Position numbers and translations under genes: made by a program
Origin: Marasmius tenuissimus
Taxonomy: Eukaryota > Basidiomycota > Agaricomycetes > Agaricales > Marasmiaceae
Assembly (NCBI GenBank): GCA_029532415.1
Contig: JAQOTA010000016.1
Location: 124,001-188,000, forward strand
Direction: 5' to 3'
Length of the DNA stretch: 64,000 nt
Notes under the pieces: generated by a model
The model's database searches: none
What the model saw: only the letters and a program-made list of their open reading frames with translations
What the model was told of the DNA's origin: nothing
In this document: in pieces, positions 23,288-32,242 of the stretch
Layout of the letters: each line of letters starts with the position of its first letter
How positions within the stretch are numbered: the first letter of the stretch is position 1

Positions 23288-24124
23288 TTAGCCACGCTGC
23301 TGCTGTCCGCGCTGCTGACGTTGCTGCTGCGGACGCTGCTGCTGACCAAAAGATGGCTCGCGGTTGCCAGCACGCTTGACCGCAGAGAGGCGGTTGGCAA
23401 GCTGAGGGTTCTGGCGTTCGTATTCGATCATGATGGCTTCATGAACGTCGGCGACGGTAAGGGCGCTGGAGCTCTCAGGATCCCTATCAAAGTCATGAAG
23501 GGACTTGGAGGATGCGGCGTCCCATTCGGGAGGAATAGCTGCGATGAGAAGAAGGGCTTTGATCAACTCGGGGAGTTCAACCCCGACCTCGGCAAGACGT
23601 TCAATATAGTGTTTGAACTTGGCGATGCCAGCCTGGGGATGACTGGTGGTAAGCCGGAAGGACACCAACTTGACGAAGTCGCCATAAATGGCAGACAAGG
23701 TTGGTTCACCATAGGTGGTGATGATGGTGGACCAGGCTTTGGCAGCGTCCATGTCCTTGAGAGGTTCAAAGACTTCCTTCGTAGAGGTCAACTGAATGAT
23801 ACCCATCAGCTGGAGGTCTTTTTCCTCCCATGATTCTAGCGCAGTATTGTACGCCGTAATCTGAGCTTCAGTGGGAGGGTGACGATCAGGTTCGTCGTCA
23901 CTGTCAGTTCCAGCTGCAGGCTGAGCAGTTCCACCAGGTGGAGTAGTGACGGTAATGGTCGGAACAATGGGTTCCCCCAGCGGGTACGTAGGCTTCTTAG
24001 CCGCACCAGTAAGGTGACGATAAAGGCCTTGAGCCTTGGTTACAGCTTCCATTTCGCCGTTATAGGTCTGGCGGAATCCAGTGCCGTCGAAGCGACCGGA
24101 GAAGAATTTCTTAACGTCGAACAT
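23288..24124 (-). CDS. Copia Gag
   Basis: 278 codons from ATG at 24124 to TAA at 23288. The central part (ALESWEEKDLQLMGIIQLTS, then AKAWSTIITTYGEP and FKHYIERLAEVGVELPE) fits the Copia-type gag capsid domain. The C-terminus is Gln/Arg-rich (repeated CAG/CAA codons) and ends at a TAA embedded in a run of Gln codons; the same frame stays open beyond it through Pol. A CAA or CAG to TAA or TAG change is the simplest mutational origin. Gag forms the particle that houses reverse transcription. Confidence 0.85.
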   Translation of the reverse strand: MFDVKKFFSGRFDGTGFRQTYNGEMEAVTKAQGLYRHLTGAAKKPTYPLGEPIVPTITVTTPPGGTAQPAAGTDSDDEPDRHPPTEAQITAYNTALESWEEKDLQLMGIIQLTSTKEVFEPLKDMDAAKAWSTIITTYGEPTLSAIYGDFVKLVSFRLTTSHPQAGIAKFKHYIERLAEVGVELPELIKALLLIAAIPPEWDAASSKSLHDFDRDPESSSALTVADVHEAIMIEYERQNPQLANRLSAVKRAGNREPSFGQQQRPQQQRQQRGQQQRG

Positions 24125-24410
24125 GGTAGTAAGAGGTTAGATTGTTTGGTGTTGGATCTAGAAAAGACAGCATCAGCATGCGTCTAATCAACACAGGGAG
24201 CAGCCATTTAGGCGCTATGCTCAACGAGGAGCATTGGATCCTTGAGATCCGATGTCGTCGAAGGACGTACATCAATGCCATAGATCGAGCACTCAATTAA
24301 GAGGTCGATGGCAACATGCAGGTCTAGCCTAGCTAGCCGATGACAGCAGCCTAGGGGCGCTCGTCGCTGACAGCAGCCATTAAGGCGCTCGTCATTGTAG
24401 TCGGGCTAAC

Positions 24411-24424
24411 CGGGGCCCATAACC
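24411..24424 (-). other. Copia primer binding site (half-tRNA type)
   Basis: Directly inside the 5' LTR the minus strand reads GGTTATGGGCCCCGG. This is complementary, with one mismatch, to the anticodon stem-loop region of fungal initiator tRNA-Met (GGGCTCATAACC), not to its 3' end. Copia elements that prime from a cleaved internal half of initiator tRNA are known from Drosophila copia. The assignment rests on remembered tRNA sequence. Confidence 0.55.
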
Positions 24425-24735
24425 TGATGAGCCGGCATGACGCCTAGCGCAGAGGACTACAACATGGCTACACTACTACTTACCAGAGAAGAGTTTAGAG
24501 AGGTAGAGGCGAGACGTAGAAGCTCAAGCACACTGTAGATTCAAGTAGAGAACTACGAGCTTATATACATGTAGAGACTATAGTGAATACCATATAAGGA
24601 CAATAATAGGATTTGTACATATGATCATAAGTAGAAATGATGAATGGAACAATAGTCCCGCATAATATGATGGCGGGAAGTATGAACCGGGACTTCGGAT
24701 ATACCGGGATCTAATTATAGTCCACGGATTCAACA
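24425..24735 (-). repeat. Copia 5' LTR
   Basis: 311 bases, reading as identical to 18360-18670, followed by CCAGG, the target duplication. It lies upstream of gag on the minus strand and so carries the element promoter. Confidence 0.95.
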
Positions 24736-24740
24736 CCAGG

Positions 24741-25711
24741 TAGCAGAAAAATTAGCGGTTCCAATCGATTGAAACTGCGCGGAAATAGAGAAGTGCAACG
24801 AGGAGGCTGGATTCGGCGGGAAAATTGCACACTCAGGTACTTAGAAGTTAGACGGCAGGCTATACTAAGAAAAAAGAAACTTTCTTTTTGAAGTATCTTG
24901 CTCCTCGGCCCAAGTCCTTATTTTCACACATCAGCGGATGGTATCAGGTCTTCCGATGACTCTCAGTAAGTAGTTTTGAGACGGAGCAGCGCGGTGCCCT
25001 CATTTGCTGTGGATCTCGGGGTTTCTTCACATCTGCTCTGGCTGATCACATCAGTAAGATGACAAATTGCCTTTCGGCATTTTTCGGCATTTCCGGCCTA
25101 TTCGACCTTTTCGCAGGTTGCAGGTTGAAAGGTCTAAAGGTTGGCAACATTCTGTTCATCTCTCCCAAACCAGGCGAGCCAAATACTCTCCATGCACCTT
25201 TCACAGCTATTTTCCTCCCTGCTCATGGCTACTGGAGGCTTATTCACACCAGATCTCTGTATTCTTCAGGTCTTACTTTGATACATCTCAAACCCCGAGT
25301 GTACTTCATTGTGCATTGTATTCAGTAGCATGTTATTGATTTCTTTACCTTATTCTCACTCAGAAATTGCCTCTCGAGCCTTTCCGAGCTCCTTCTCCAA
25401 CATTAGTGAGCAGCTCAGACGACAGAGGATGTGGAGGCTGGGACGGGCTGGATAACTACGGTAACCAGGGCCTTTTTCAAAGGGAACCTAGTACGTCACC
25501 TCCAACCTTTTCCGGCCTTGCCAACATGGATAACCTTTTTTAGGCCATTTCTGTACCAAAAAAAATGATCAACCTTTGCCCAAACCAGGCCTAGTACGCC
25601 ACCTTTGACTTTTTGGCCAAAAATGCTCAAAAAGGCTCAAAAAGGTTGAAAAATGTCTATGATGTAATCTTACTGATGCATCATCGTCATCATCCTTCTT
25701 TTCTCTCTCTC
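24741..25711. other. Repeat remnant and non-coding stretch
   Basis: The first ~125 bases continue the intergenic repeat interrupted by Copia (compare 9710-9830). The remainder has no recognised gene. At 25440-25660 it holds short AAAAAGG/CCTTTTT-rich repeats (GCTCAAAAAGGCTCAAAAAGG). Two overlapping plus-strand frames near 25059-25339 look non-coding. Confidence 0.45.
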
Positions 25712-25719
25712 CCGTCAGT

Positions 25720-25812
25720 CACCTTAGGCATGGCTTGTTACGTCTGAGGTGGGCCTTTGAGGGGGGGTTCTTTGTACGTGAGAAACCCCTCCATCAGGTG
25801 TACCTCCGAATC
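25720..25812 (+). repeat. Left terminal inverted repeat
   Basis: Begins CACCTTAGGCATGGC and matches the reverse complement of 30592-30684 over about 90 bases, with the longest identical block around GTACGTGAGAAACCCCTCC. Confidence 0.75.
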
Positions 25813-26828
25813 GAGCTACCCGCCAGGCACCCGACCACCAGTTGCTCGCCACTGCTCGTCGTAGCTGGCGATGGCCTCTATCCATCCTTCAAACTCCCCC
25901 TATTATATCTTCATACCCTCTGATAGAGTAGAGCGGTCAGAGTCTCGCAGTGTCTGCCGTACCAGGCCCACATACGATATCCCGATTCGACCTCATCACA
26001 TCGAGATTGAGCCACTTCAATATGGTACCTCGCAAACCTCGAAAATCATCGAAAACTGCTAGAAAAACAATACGCGTCTGGAAGGTACAGGAGTGACGGG
26101 CACGGATGGATTGAGCTATCATTAGGGTCAAAATGGCGGTATATATGTTCTTTGTATGTTCTGGTACGTGTTGTGAGGTGCTCATTTGTTTGTGCTCACC
26201 GGCTTAGCGTTGCCCACCGAATAGGAACATTCTTATATGCCTATGTGAAAATGGTATTGCATAACTTAGAACATAGCCTTACAAACTCAGCTTACCAACA
26301 TCATCGGCAAAACCTCTTAGACGGGTCCCGGGTATTTAAGGCATGGCCACCCGCAACTAGGTTGGTAGGCATTGTACAGTAGCTTGCCATGTTGTTACCA
26401 GGGTTGTACACACTGGACAAAGATGGAAGAGTATGTAAACTGAATAAAAACTGTTAACAAAGTGTACAAACACAGTAAGGTTGTAGGAAGATGTACACTC
26501 ACTGCAAAGATGGACAGTAAGATGTACATAATGTAGAACAGGTTGGGAAGGCTGGAACACTCTCGGGCATTGGGCAAGGTCATTGTACAATGAAAAACAA
26601 CATTTTATATAGGTACTGACATGAGCATGAGTGTGAAATACAGTATACAAGTGAGCATATCCCCAGTGCGTCAAATGCCCGTTGCATTGTCTACAGACTC
26701 GTCCTCCACAGCAATCTCAGGCTGCGGATAGAGATAAAATAGCTGTAGAATATGTTAGTAGATAAAAATAAATGAAAAAGCGAAAAAACTCACCGGGAAT
26801 GTTATAGCTGGGCGTTGTGAAGTAGCCC

Positions 26829-27034
26829 ATGGTGGTGGTCAAGATGCAAGACACGCCGGAATTTCCACGGGCTAACCGGCGCGGGTTGTATCCAGAGCCA
26901 AACAGAGATTCTGGCGCAAGCGCCCAGGGTTAGGCCAAGCGCTTGCGCCAGAATCCTTGTTTGGCTCTGGATACAACCCGCGCTCGCGCGTGCCGCACAG
27001 CCTCATGCCTGGCTTGACTTAGTACCACCACCAT
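26829..27034. repeat. 206-base hairpin-forming inverted repeat nested in the TIR element
   Basis: The outer ends are ATGGTGGTGGT and ACCACCACCAT. A core pair of ~45-base arms (26879-26923 and 26939-26982), nearly perfect, is separated by about 15 bases. The arms contain GGTTGTATCCAGAGCCAAAC and its complement. It resembles a foldback MITE, but no target duplication could be found. Confidence 0.7.
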
Positions 27035-28262
27035 CGAGTTTGCGTCCGTCAACGAAAGTGAGTTTTCATCAACCTCATCATATAGAATGTACATAGAACT
27101 ATAAAGTCAAGCTTTGAACTACATACTGAGTGTCTAAGAGGGCAAAACAGCCCATTTCAATCAATTTCTGACTGTTATAACTGAGAACCGCGGCATCGAT
27201 GCTGACGGTTCATTTTAACTTTTTCTCCCATAGGCCAGGCATCACCCGCTCAGCTCAGAGCTCCAATTGTTTCTATACCCAGCTATCAAAATGGTGAGTG
27301 CATGGACAATGTGAAATGTCTCATACTTATTCTTTCACTACAGCCAAAACTACCGCATGAAGGCAACGACAGGAACTCAAGGTTATATCGGTATCGCAAA
27401 GCTGACAAAGAGAGCAACAGTCGAGATGATGAAGCAGTTGAACGAGAATGAGAACAAGCAGATGAACGAGAAAGAGAGATGCAATCTGTCACAGAAGGTG
27501 AATTGTAGGCATATCATCGCACCTGGTCCCCGGATATCTACTTGGCTGCTTGGCAGGCTGTGAGAGTCATTGGCAACGTTGTCACTGCAAGCTTGCTGAA
27601 GGTTCATCCTAGGGTTCTTATCGTCATGCTAAACTAGTACAAGATGGACCTGTGATGTAAGTGTGTCTGATTCTTACTTACTGAAGTAATTCCTGACCCC
27701 CGTCTTCATGCTTTTTCTATAGCACGCCATCTGTTCTGCCGCCGACATTGTCTGTTTCTTCATGTTCTGCCATGTCCTACTATCAGGGCGCATATATGTG
27801 CCCATAAATGTGCGTGTACCCTTTCATTCATCAGAGTCATACCCAAACTCATCATACCTTTTTCAAAAGGCATATAATGTTCACCGTGACAAGAAGGAGG
27901 GTGGGCAGGAAGAAGGACCATCTTTACAGTCTCCTTGACTCTTTGGTAGCATGCTTGCTTGCTTGTTCACTGTATCTATGGCGCCGATTCCGCACCGGGC
28001 TGTGATCTTCTACACTAGATTTCCCCACCTGCACTTCTCGTTCCCTGTTGCTATTGCTCTTGTTGTCATCCTCGTTTTGTGTTTTCGTGATCTCTTACCC
28101 ATGAATGTGTCCCGACGTGTTACCTCCTGTATTCTGAAGTACATAGAAATTGATTTGCGTTTGTGTCCATTCATTTGCTCGCGAGTCGCACTCCCCATGA
28201 GTGTATCTACTCCAAACAGTGTAAAATGAAATGTACTGAACATTCCACCCTGCGTACATCCC

Positions 28263-28352
28263 CCGAAAGATGTACACCTTCCGCAAGATGGAGCCAAAGA
28301 TGTAAATCTTCTCCAAGATGGAGGGAAAGATGTACAACGTCTCTCAAGATGG
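28263..28352. repeat. Short imperfect tandem repeat (~30-base unit)
   Basis: Three degenerate units built on AAGATGGAG...AAAGATGTACA follow one another. The same AGATGTACA word occurs near 26490-26530, inside the left part of the element. Confidence 0.6.
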
Positions 28353-30591
28353 GTAGGTTGCTCATTTTCTCATACAACCTGTAGCTAATGTACATCTTTA
28401 GCTACACTAAGGAGGTTTATGTACATGAAAAGGCGATGGCTCCCTAGGTAGGGTACCCTTTCTGCGGAATCCCAACATGCAAGGGGTGTTCCCGAGTAAC
28501 GAGGGGTGGTACCCGCTGGGGACCCGCCTTAGAGGTTTCGCCGATGATCAAGCACAATCATTGTGTTTTTCCTGACATTTCTCGACCTCACTTACCTCCG
28601 CCCCTCACTTGGCCAGCCCGCCACCTCACACCTCAACCGCCCTTTATCACATCAAGTGCTTCTATTGCTTAGAGAGGAACTCCCTGGAGATATCTTTGCT
28701 CTACGCAAGGATTTGTGAGATACATTCAATAATTTGCTGCCGTGAGGTACGTGTGCTCGCCAACATCACTCTTTGCCTAGCGCTCGGCCCTTCCTCCGAC
28801 CTCATATTCGCAGCTCTCTTCCGCTTTCCATCGCAGGGCACGCTCAGGACATCTTAATCTACCAAGTTATTTTGCAGCGTAGGAGGTGAACCGTGAGGTT
28901 GACGCGGTCTCACGGACACCTCACCAACACCTCAGACTTCTCGCTTACTGTAATTTTAAAGTTTTGCGAGTCGGGAGTGCAGCAGCCGGCGCCGTACATA
29001 TCAGAATCGTAAAACTTCACACACTATGACCTCTTACCTATAACCTATGTACTATCCTGTGATTTAGACATCTCATTACAGATAGCCATTGATATTTTAT
29101 GCTTGTCGGACGCCCCGAGCCCATCTCAGCTTCAGAAAAGGTATGTTTTTGGTGATCCGGCTATTCGGGATTCACATACCCGGAGGTCTGACAAGAACGT
29201 ACTTATAATGAAGAATTAGTGCTTTAGCTACTACGAGAATACGCCTAGGATCCCTTGTTAATCATCATTAGAGTGCCATTACCGAATCACATTGACGGGT
29301 CTCTGGATGTGAGTGCAGTAATACAATGTGGTGATACCGACCATACACTATACTCCATTAACGCCTCTGAACACGGTCCCCGACTGATTGTGTGTTCCGA
29401 CTGTTTCAAAAAATCCCATATAATCACGGTGGGTAGGTCTCTATGTGTACATACGAGGCTAGATGGGCTTTCTACTAATTTCGAAGGTACGGCAAATAGA
29501 AAAAATAAAGGAAGTGGCCCGGGATCGCCAAGGCAGCCTTTAGACCCAACTTCCGGGTAGTATGTCAGCCGTAGCATCCAGCTGAAAATACTGAGCCTTT
29601 ATAGAAGTTTTTTGATGCTTGTAAAGTGTACCTAGACACTTTTAAGGCAGCCACACGCACAACAGCGGTATAATGTGAGACGAGACCACTAAAACGTGCC
29701 GTGAGGTTGGTACTCAAATTTCTGCTCTGCAAGTGTGCAAGCTACGTCAAGAAGATATAAGTCAGAGGCAAAGTGATGCGACGGCCGCGTTCTGACATGG
29801 CGAGACTAATGCTTACAGTTGAGCTTGAAGAAAAAACAATAGATTTGAAGGTTATTAACAACGCGCCGAATGGCACTGTAAGATTTAGTATCTGTGTATT
29901 CAGTTTGACGTACTACACCATAGTTTACACTGACGTAGAAGAGCTCTAGTACCAGAACAAACACCGGAAGTGATACTCAAGGAATGAGCGGAATACAAGG
30001 AACGAAATATGGGGCAAACTCACCAAACATGCAACAAACACCGCTCGCCGTCGGGCGAGCTGCAAAGCAACATCATGTAGACAATACGCAAACCTAAAGC
30101 TGTCTCCAAATGTTTGGCGCAACGACCTCTATACATGATACTCACTTGGCTCAGTATTCGACAGAGCGGAACACATTATTCAGATATGAGGAAATCATAT
30201 GAGCTCTATCCCTAATCCTTGAGTGAATGAGCACGTAAAATGTACCTCAGAATTCCACCTTCCACTTTTTCCTTCTTCCAAGCAGCACACTACCCATCTT
30301 TTATAGCCGCCTCAAGCCTCCACTATCCTACACTGAAATCCGAGAGATTCGAGTAGAACAAGGAATTACTGCACAATTCGAGGTCTTGAGGTTGTTTTGA
30401 GGCGCTGCAGCCATGAGTATTCGATTCACTGTAAATCAGACAGATTTTAGAGGCGGAAGCAATAGACTATGAAAGATCGCGGACGCACATACTGGACATC
30501 AAGTACCAGTGGAGGATATGAAATAGCATATCGACCACGGCGATGAGGTGGTGGTGACCGGAAGAAGGGTGACAGGCGCGGGGGTACCTCA

Positions 30592-30684
30592 TTGCCGAGG
30601 TAGACCCGATGGAGGGGTTTCTCACGTACAAAGAACCCCCCCTCTAAGGCCTACCTCACCCTGTGACAAGTCGTGCCTAAGGTG
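30592..30684 (-). repeat. Right terminal inverted repeat
   Basis: Ends GTGCCTAAGGTG on the plus strand and mirrors the left end at 25720-25812. It is followed at once by the second CCGTCAGT copy. Confidence 0.75.
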
Positions 30685-30692
30685 CCGTCAGT

Positions 30693-31080
30693 GTTGAGGG
30701 CATTGTGACAGTGATAATCATTGTGTATTACTCAACCATGCCTATGCACGACTTTGCTTCGACTTGTGAGTTGGAACTTGTGTCGACTCTCCCCCCCACA
30801 GTCGCAGCTCTTCAAATTCCTTGGAATTCTTTCCTGAATTGGGATTGTCGGAAACGCGTACGGTATGGATTCAGAAGAGCGACTTGGAAGGGGTGATTCT
30901 GAGGCGTAGTTTGCTGTTAACAGTTCTGATGGCAGCGTTCGCCCAAAAGTCGTTTTGAGTCCGACTCCCAAACTAAAGGAAATTCAGCGTACGCACGTGC
31001 GGATATTCGATTTTCCAACTTCTTCCGGCGGGACTCACCCAGCTCGGTCTGCTGTTTCGTATTAATCGTAAGCCACATGC
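30693..31080. repeat. Continuation of the dispersed intergenic repeat
   Basis: From about 30720 to 31015 it matches 9815-10100 (shared words include TATTACTCAAC and TAGCTTGCTGTTAAC / TAGTTTGCTGTTAAC). So the Copia element, the 24870-25711 stretch and the TIR element are all insertions into one ancestral repeat unit. The last ~65 bases are unassigned. Confidence 0.6.
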
Positions 31081-31257
31081 GACTTCTCATTCACCGCTAA
31101 CAACGCGGGTGCCGATGACTCAAACACGCATGCAGTCCCAGACGATTTCGGCGCCGACTTTGACATGAACGGTGGTCATGCTGAAACTGCTGAGGACTTC
31201 TTCACCGGGAACAACGCCGTCAACGACGACTTTGGTGGGAACATGACGGGAGGGAAC
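31081..31257 (+). pseudogene. CND2 fragment, second copy
   Basis: It matches 6013-6213: DFSFTANNAGADDSN, DMNGGHAETAEDFFTG and NNAVNDDFGGN align with the acidic end of the fragment at 6012-6227. It starts about eight bases beyond the right end of the MITE present in the other copy and stops where ARP9-derived sequence begins. It is only ~60 codons and has indels. Confidence 0.8.
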
Positions 31258-31261
31258 GGTT

Positions 31262-31308
31262 TTATCACGGTTTTCTCCTTTCCTGCAACGACGATAGCAG
31301 CTATGTCC
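31262..31308 (-). pseudogene. ARP9 micro-fragment
   Basis: About 45 bases resemble ARP9 exon 3 at 3371-3415 (shared GCAACGACGATAGC and GCTATGTCCG), placed between condensin and USE1 fragments. The short length limits confidence, but the match is near identical. Confidence 0.55.
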
Positions 31309-31318
31309 GGCTATGTCA

Positions 31319-31562
31319 GGGAGGAGAGGGTAATGAATGAAGCGTACGATGAGCCGTTTGACGATTCGATATTCCGAAGGAGTTTCTTCAAAAATATATG
31401 TATCAGTCCACCGAAGACCTTAGATGTATATGGGATCGTACCTGGAGCGTTTCTTCAGACTGTATCCATGGAGAGTCCCGTATCGAATTGTGCTCGTCTG
31501 GCGCGTCCCAATCGGTGTCCGCCACCGACTTCTCCGGCCTGCGCATAACCTTAAAAGGTTGA
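31319..31562 (-). pseudogene. USE1: USE1 5' fragment (exon 1 and start of exon 2)
   Basis: It matches 1819-2095 of the intact gene, including the exon 1 end with its GTACGAT donor, but has a deletion around 31400 and lacks the rest of exon 2 and exon 3. The C-terminal SNARE and membrane anchor are therefore missing. It belongs to the left end of segmental duplication copy 2. Confidence 0.8.
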
Positions 31563-32242
31563 TTTCATCGTGACGCAGTTGCTCAGTGCTGACAATAATT
31601 GCGAGGGGAATAGAGAAGGGAGGAGGAATAAGTTACAGAAATTATGGGTGTGGGGTGCTGGTAGGGTCGTGGTGGTCCACTACCAAGTGATGATGATAGT
31701 TAGACTCGAGACCCAGTGCGCGAACAGGTGTGGGGCCCCTTCCCCTTCACGCTTCGCGTGGACACGAGGTACGAGGGTCCGCGAACTTCGAAGTGACTGG
31801 GTCTCGAGTCTAGATGATAGTCAGACTTAGACTAATAGTCAAGCAAAAGTCCGCGGCCACGTGCTACGTACTTCACACCTCGCCAAGTTGGCACAAGTAG
31901 TAATGGCCCGCCAGCAAAATATGGATAGCGTCTGCTACGACGAGGCATCTATATGCCCTCAAACAAAGTAGTGAGACGAGTTCTTCTCAGACGTGTTGCA
32001 GTGCGATACCTTCCAGAGCGGGTCCCAAAGCTCGGGATATGAAGTCGATACTACAGCAGTTCCCATAAGATAGACGGAAAACATTGGAATTCAGGTGACT
32101 CAGGTCCAAGCAGGGAATATAGGAGGGGAAACGCATTCCCTGAATAAAGAAGATATACAATAACCAACACAACATCGTCAAAGGGAGTACCGATTCCTTG
32201 AGCGTAAACAGGTATGAAAGTGCCGGAGTGTTGCAGCTCCAA
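31563..32242. other. Intergenic spacer in copy 2, with MITE
   Basis: It corresponds to 2096-2660 and carries no recognised exon. It is longer than copy 1 mainly because of the MITE at 31701-31812. Confidence 0.5.
31701..31812. mobile_element. 112-base MITE with 9-base target duplication
   Basis: Perfect 17-base terminal inverted repeats (TAGACTCGAGACCCAGT and its complement) enclose a GC-rich centre. GATGATAGT flanks both sides (31692-31700 and 31813-31821). The matching place in copy 1 (near 2210-2222, GATGACAGT) has a single uninterrupted target, so this copy shows the filled site and copy 1 the empty site. A 9-base duplication fits Mutator-like elements. Confidence 0.85.

Larger units (their letters stand above)
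18360..24735 (-). mobile_element. Full-length Ty1/Copia LTR retrotransposon
   Basis: The 6376-base element has two 311-base LTRs that read as identical, TG...CA ends, and a 5-base target duplication CCAGG at 18355-18359 and 24736-24740. It is transcribed on the minus strand: 5' LTR 24425-24735, primer site, gag, protease, integrase, reverse transcriptase, RNase H, polypurine tract, 3' LTR 18360-18670. Integrase before reverse transcriptase is the Copia order. LTR identity implies a recent insertion. It landed in the dispersed intergenic repeat, whose sequence continues on the right at 24741. Confidence 0.97.
25720..30684. mobile_element. 4965-base TIR DNA transposon, hAT-like, apparently non-autonomous
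   Basis: The ends are inverted repeats of about 90 bases, roughly 85% alike by eye, both starting CACCTTAGGCA and sharing the block GTTCTTTGTACGTGAGAAAC. The element is flanked by a perfect 8-base direct repeat, CCGTCAGT (25712-25719 and 30685-30692). An 8-base duplication is usual for hAT transposons. I recognise no transposase, only short frames, one with an intron-like join near 27292-27345. The interior holds a long hairpin at 26829-27034, TGTACA-type motifs and a short tandem array at 28263-28352. It could be a deletion derivative or a large foldback element. Confidence 0.75.

Noticed and set aside
23120..23833. 237-codon plus-strand frame rich in Leu and Thr
   Set aside because: It is the complement of the CAG-rich gag linker of the Copia element.
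28263..28352. Possible CRISPR-like array
   Set aside because: Units are degenerate and adjacent without unique spacers, and the organism is a eukaryote.
29255..29560. 101-codon plus-strand frame as the transposase of the TIR element
   Set aside because: It has no recognisable catalytic or dimerisation motif of hAT or other transposases and is too short.
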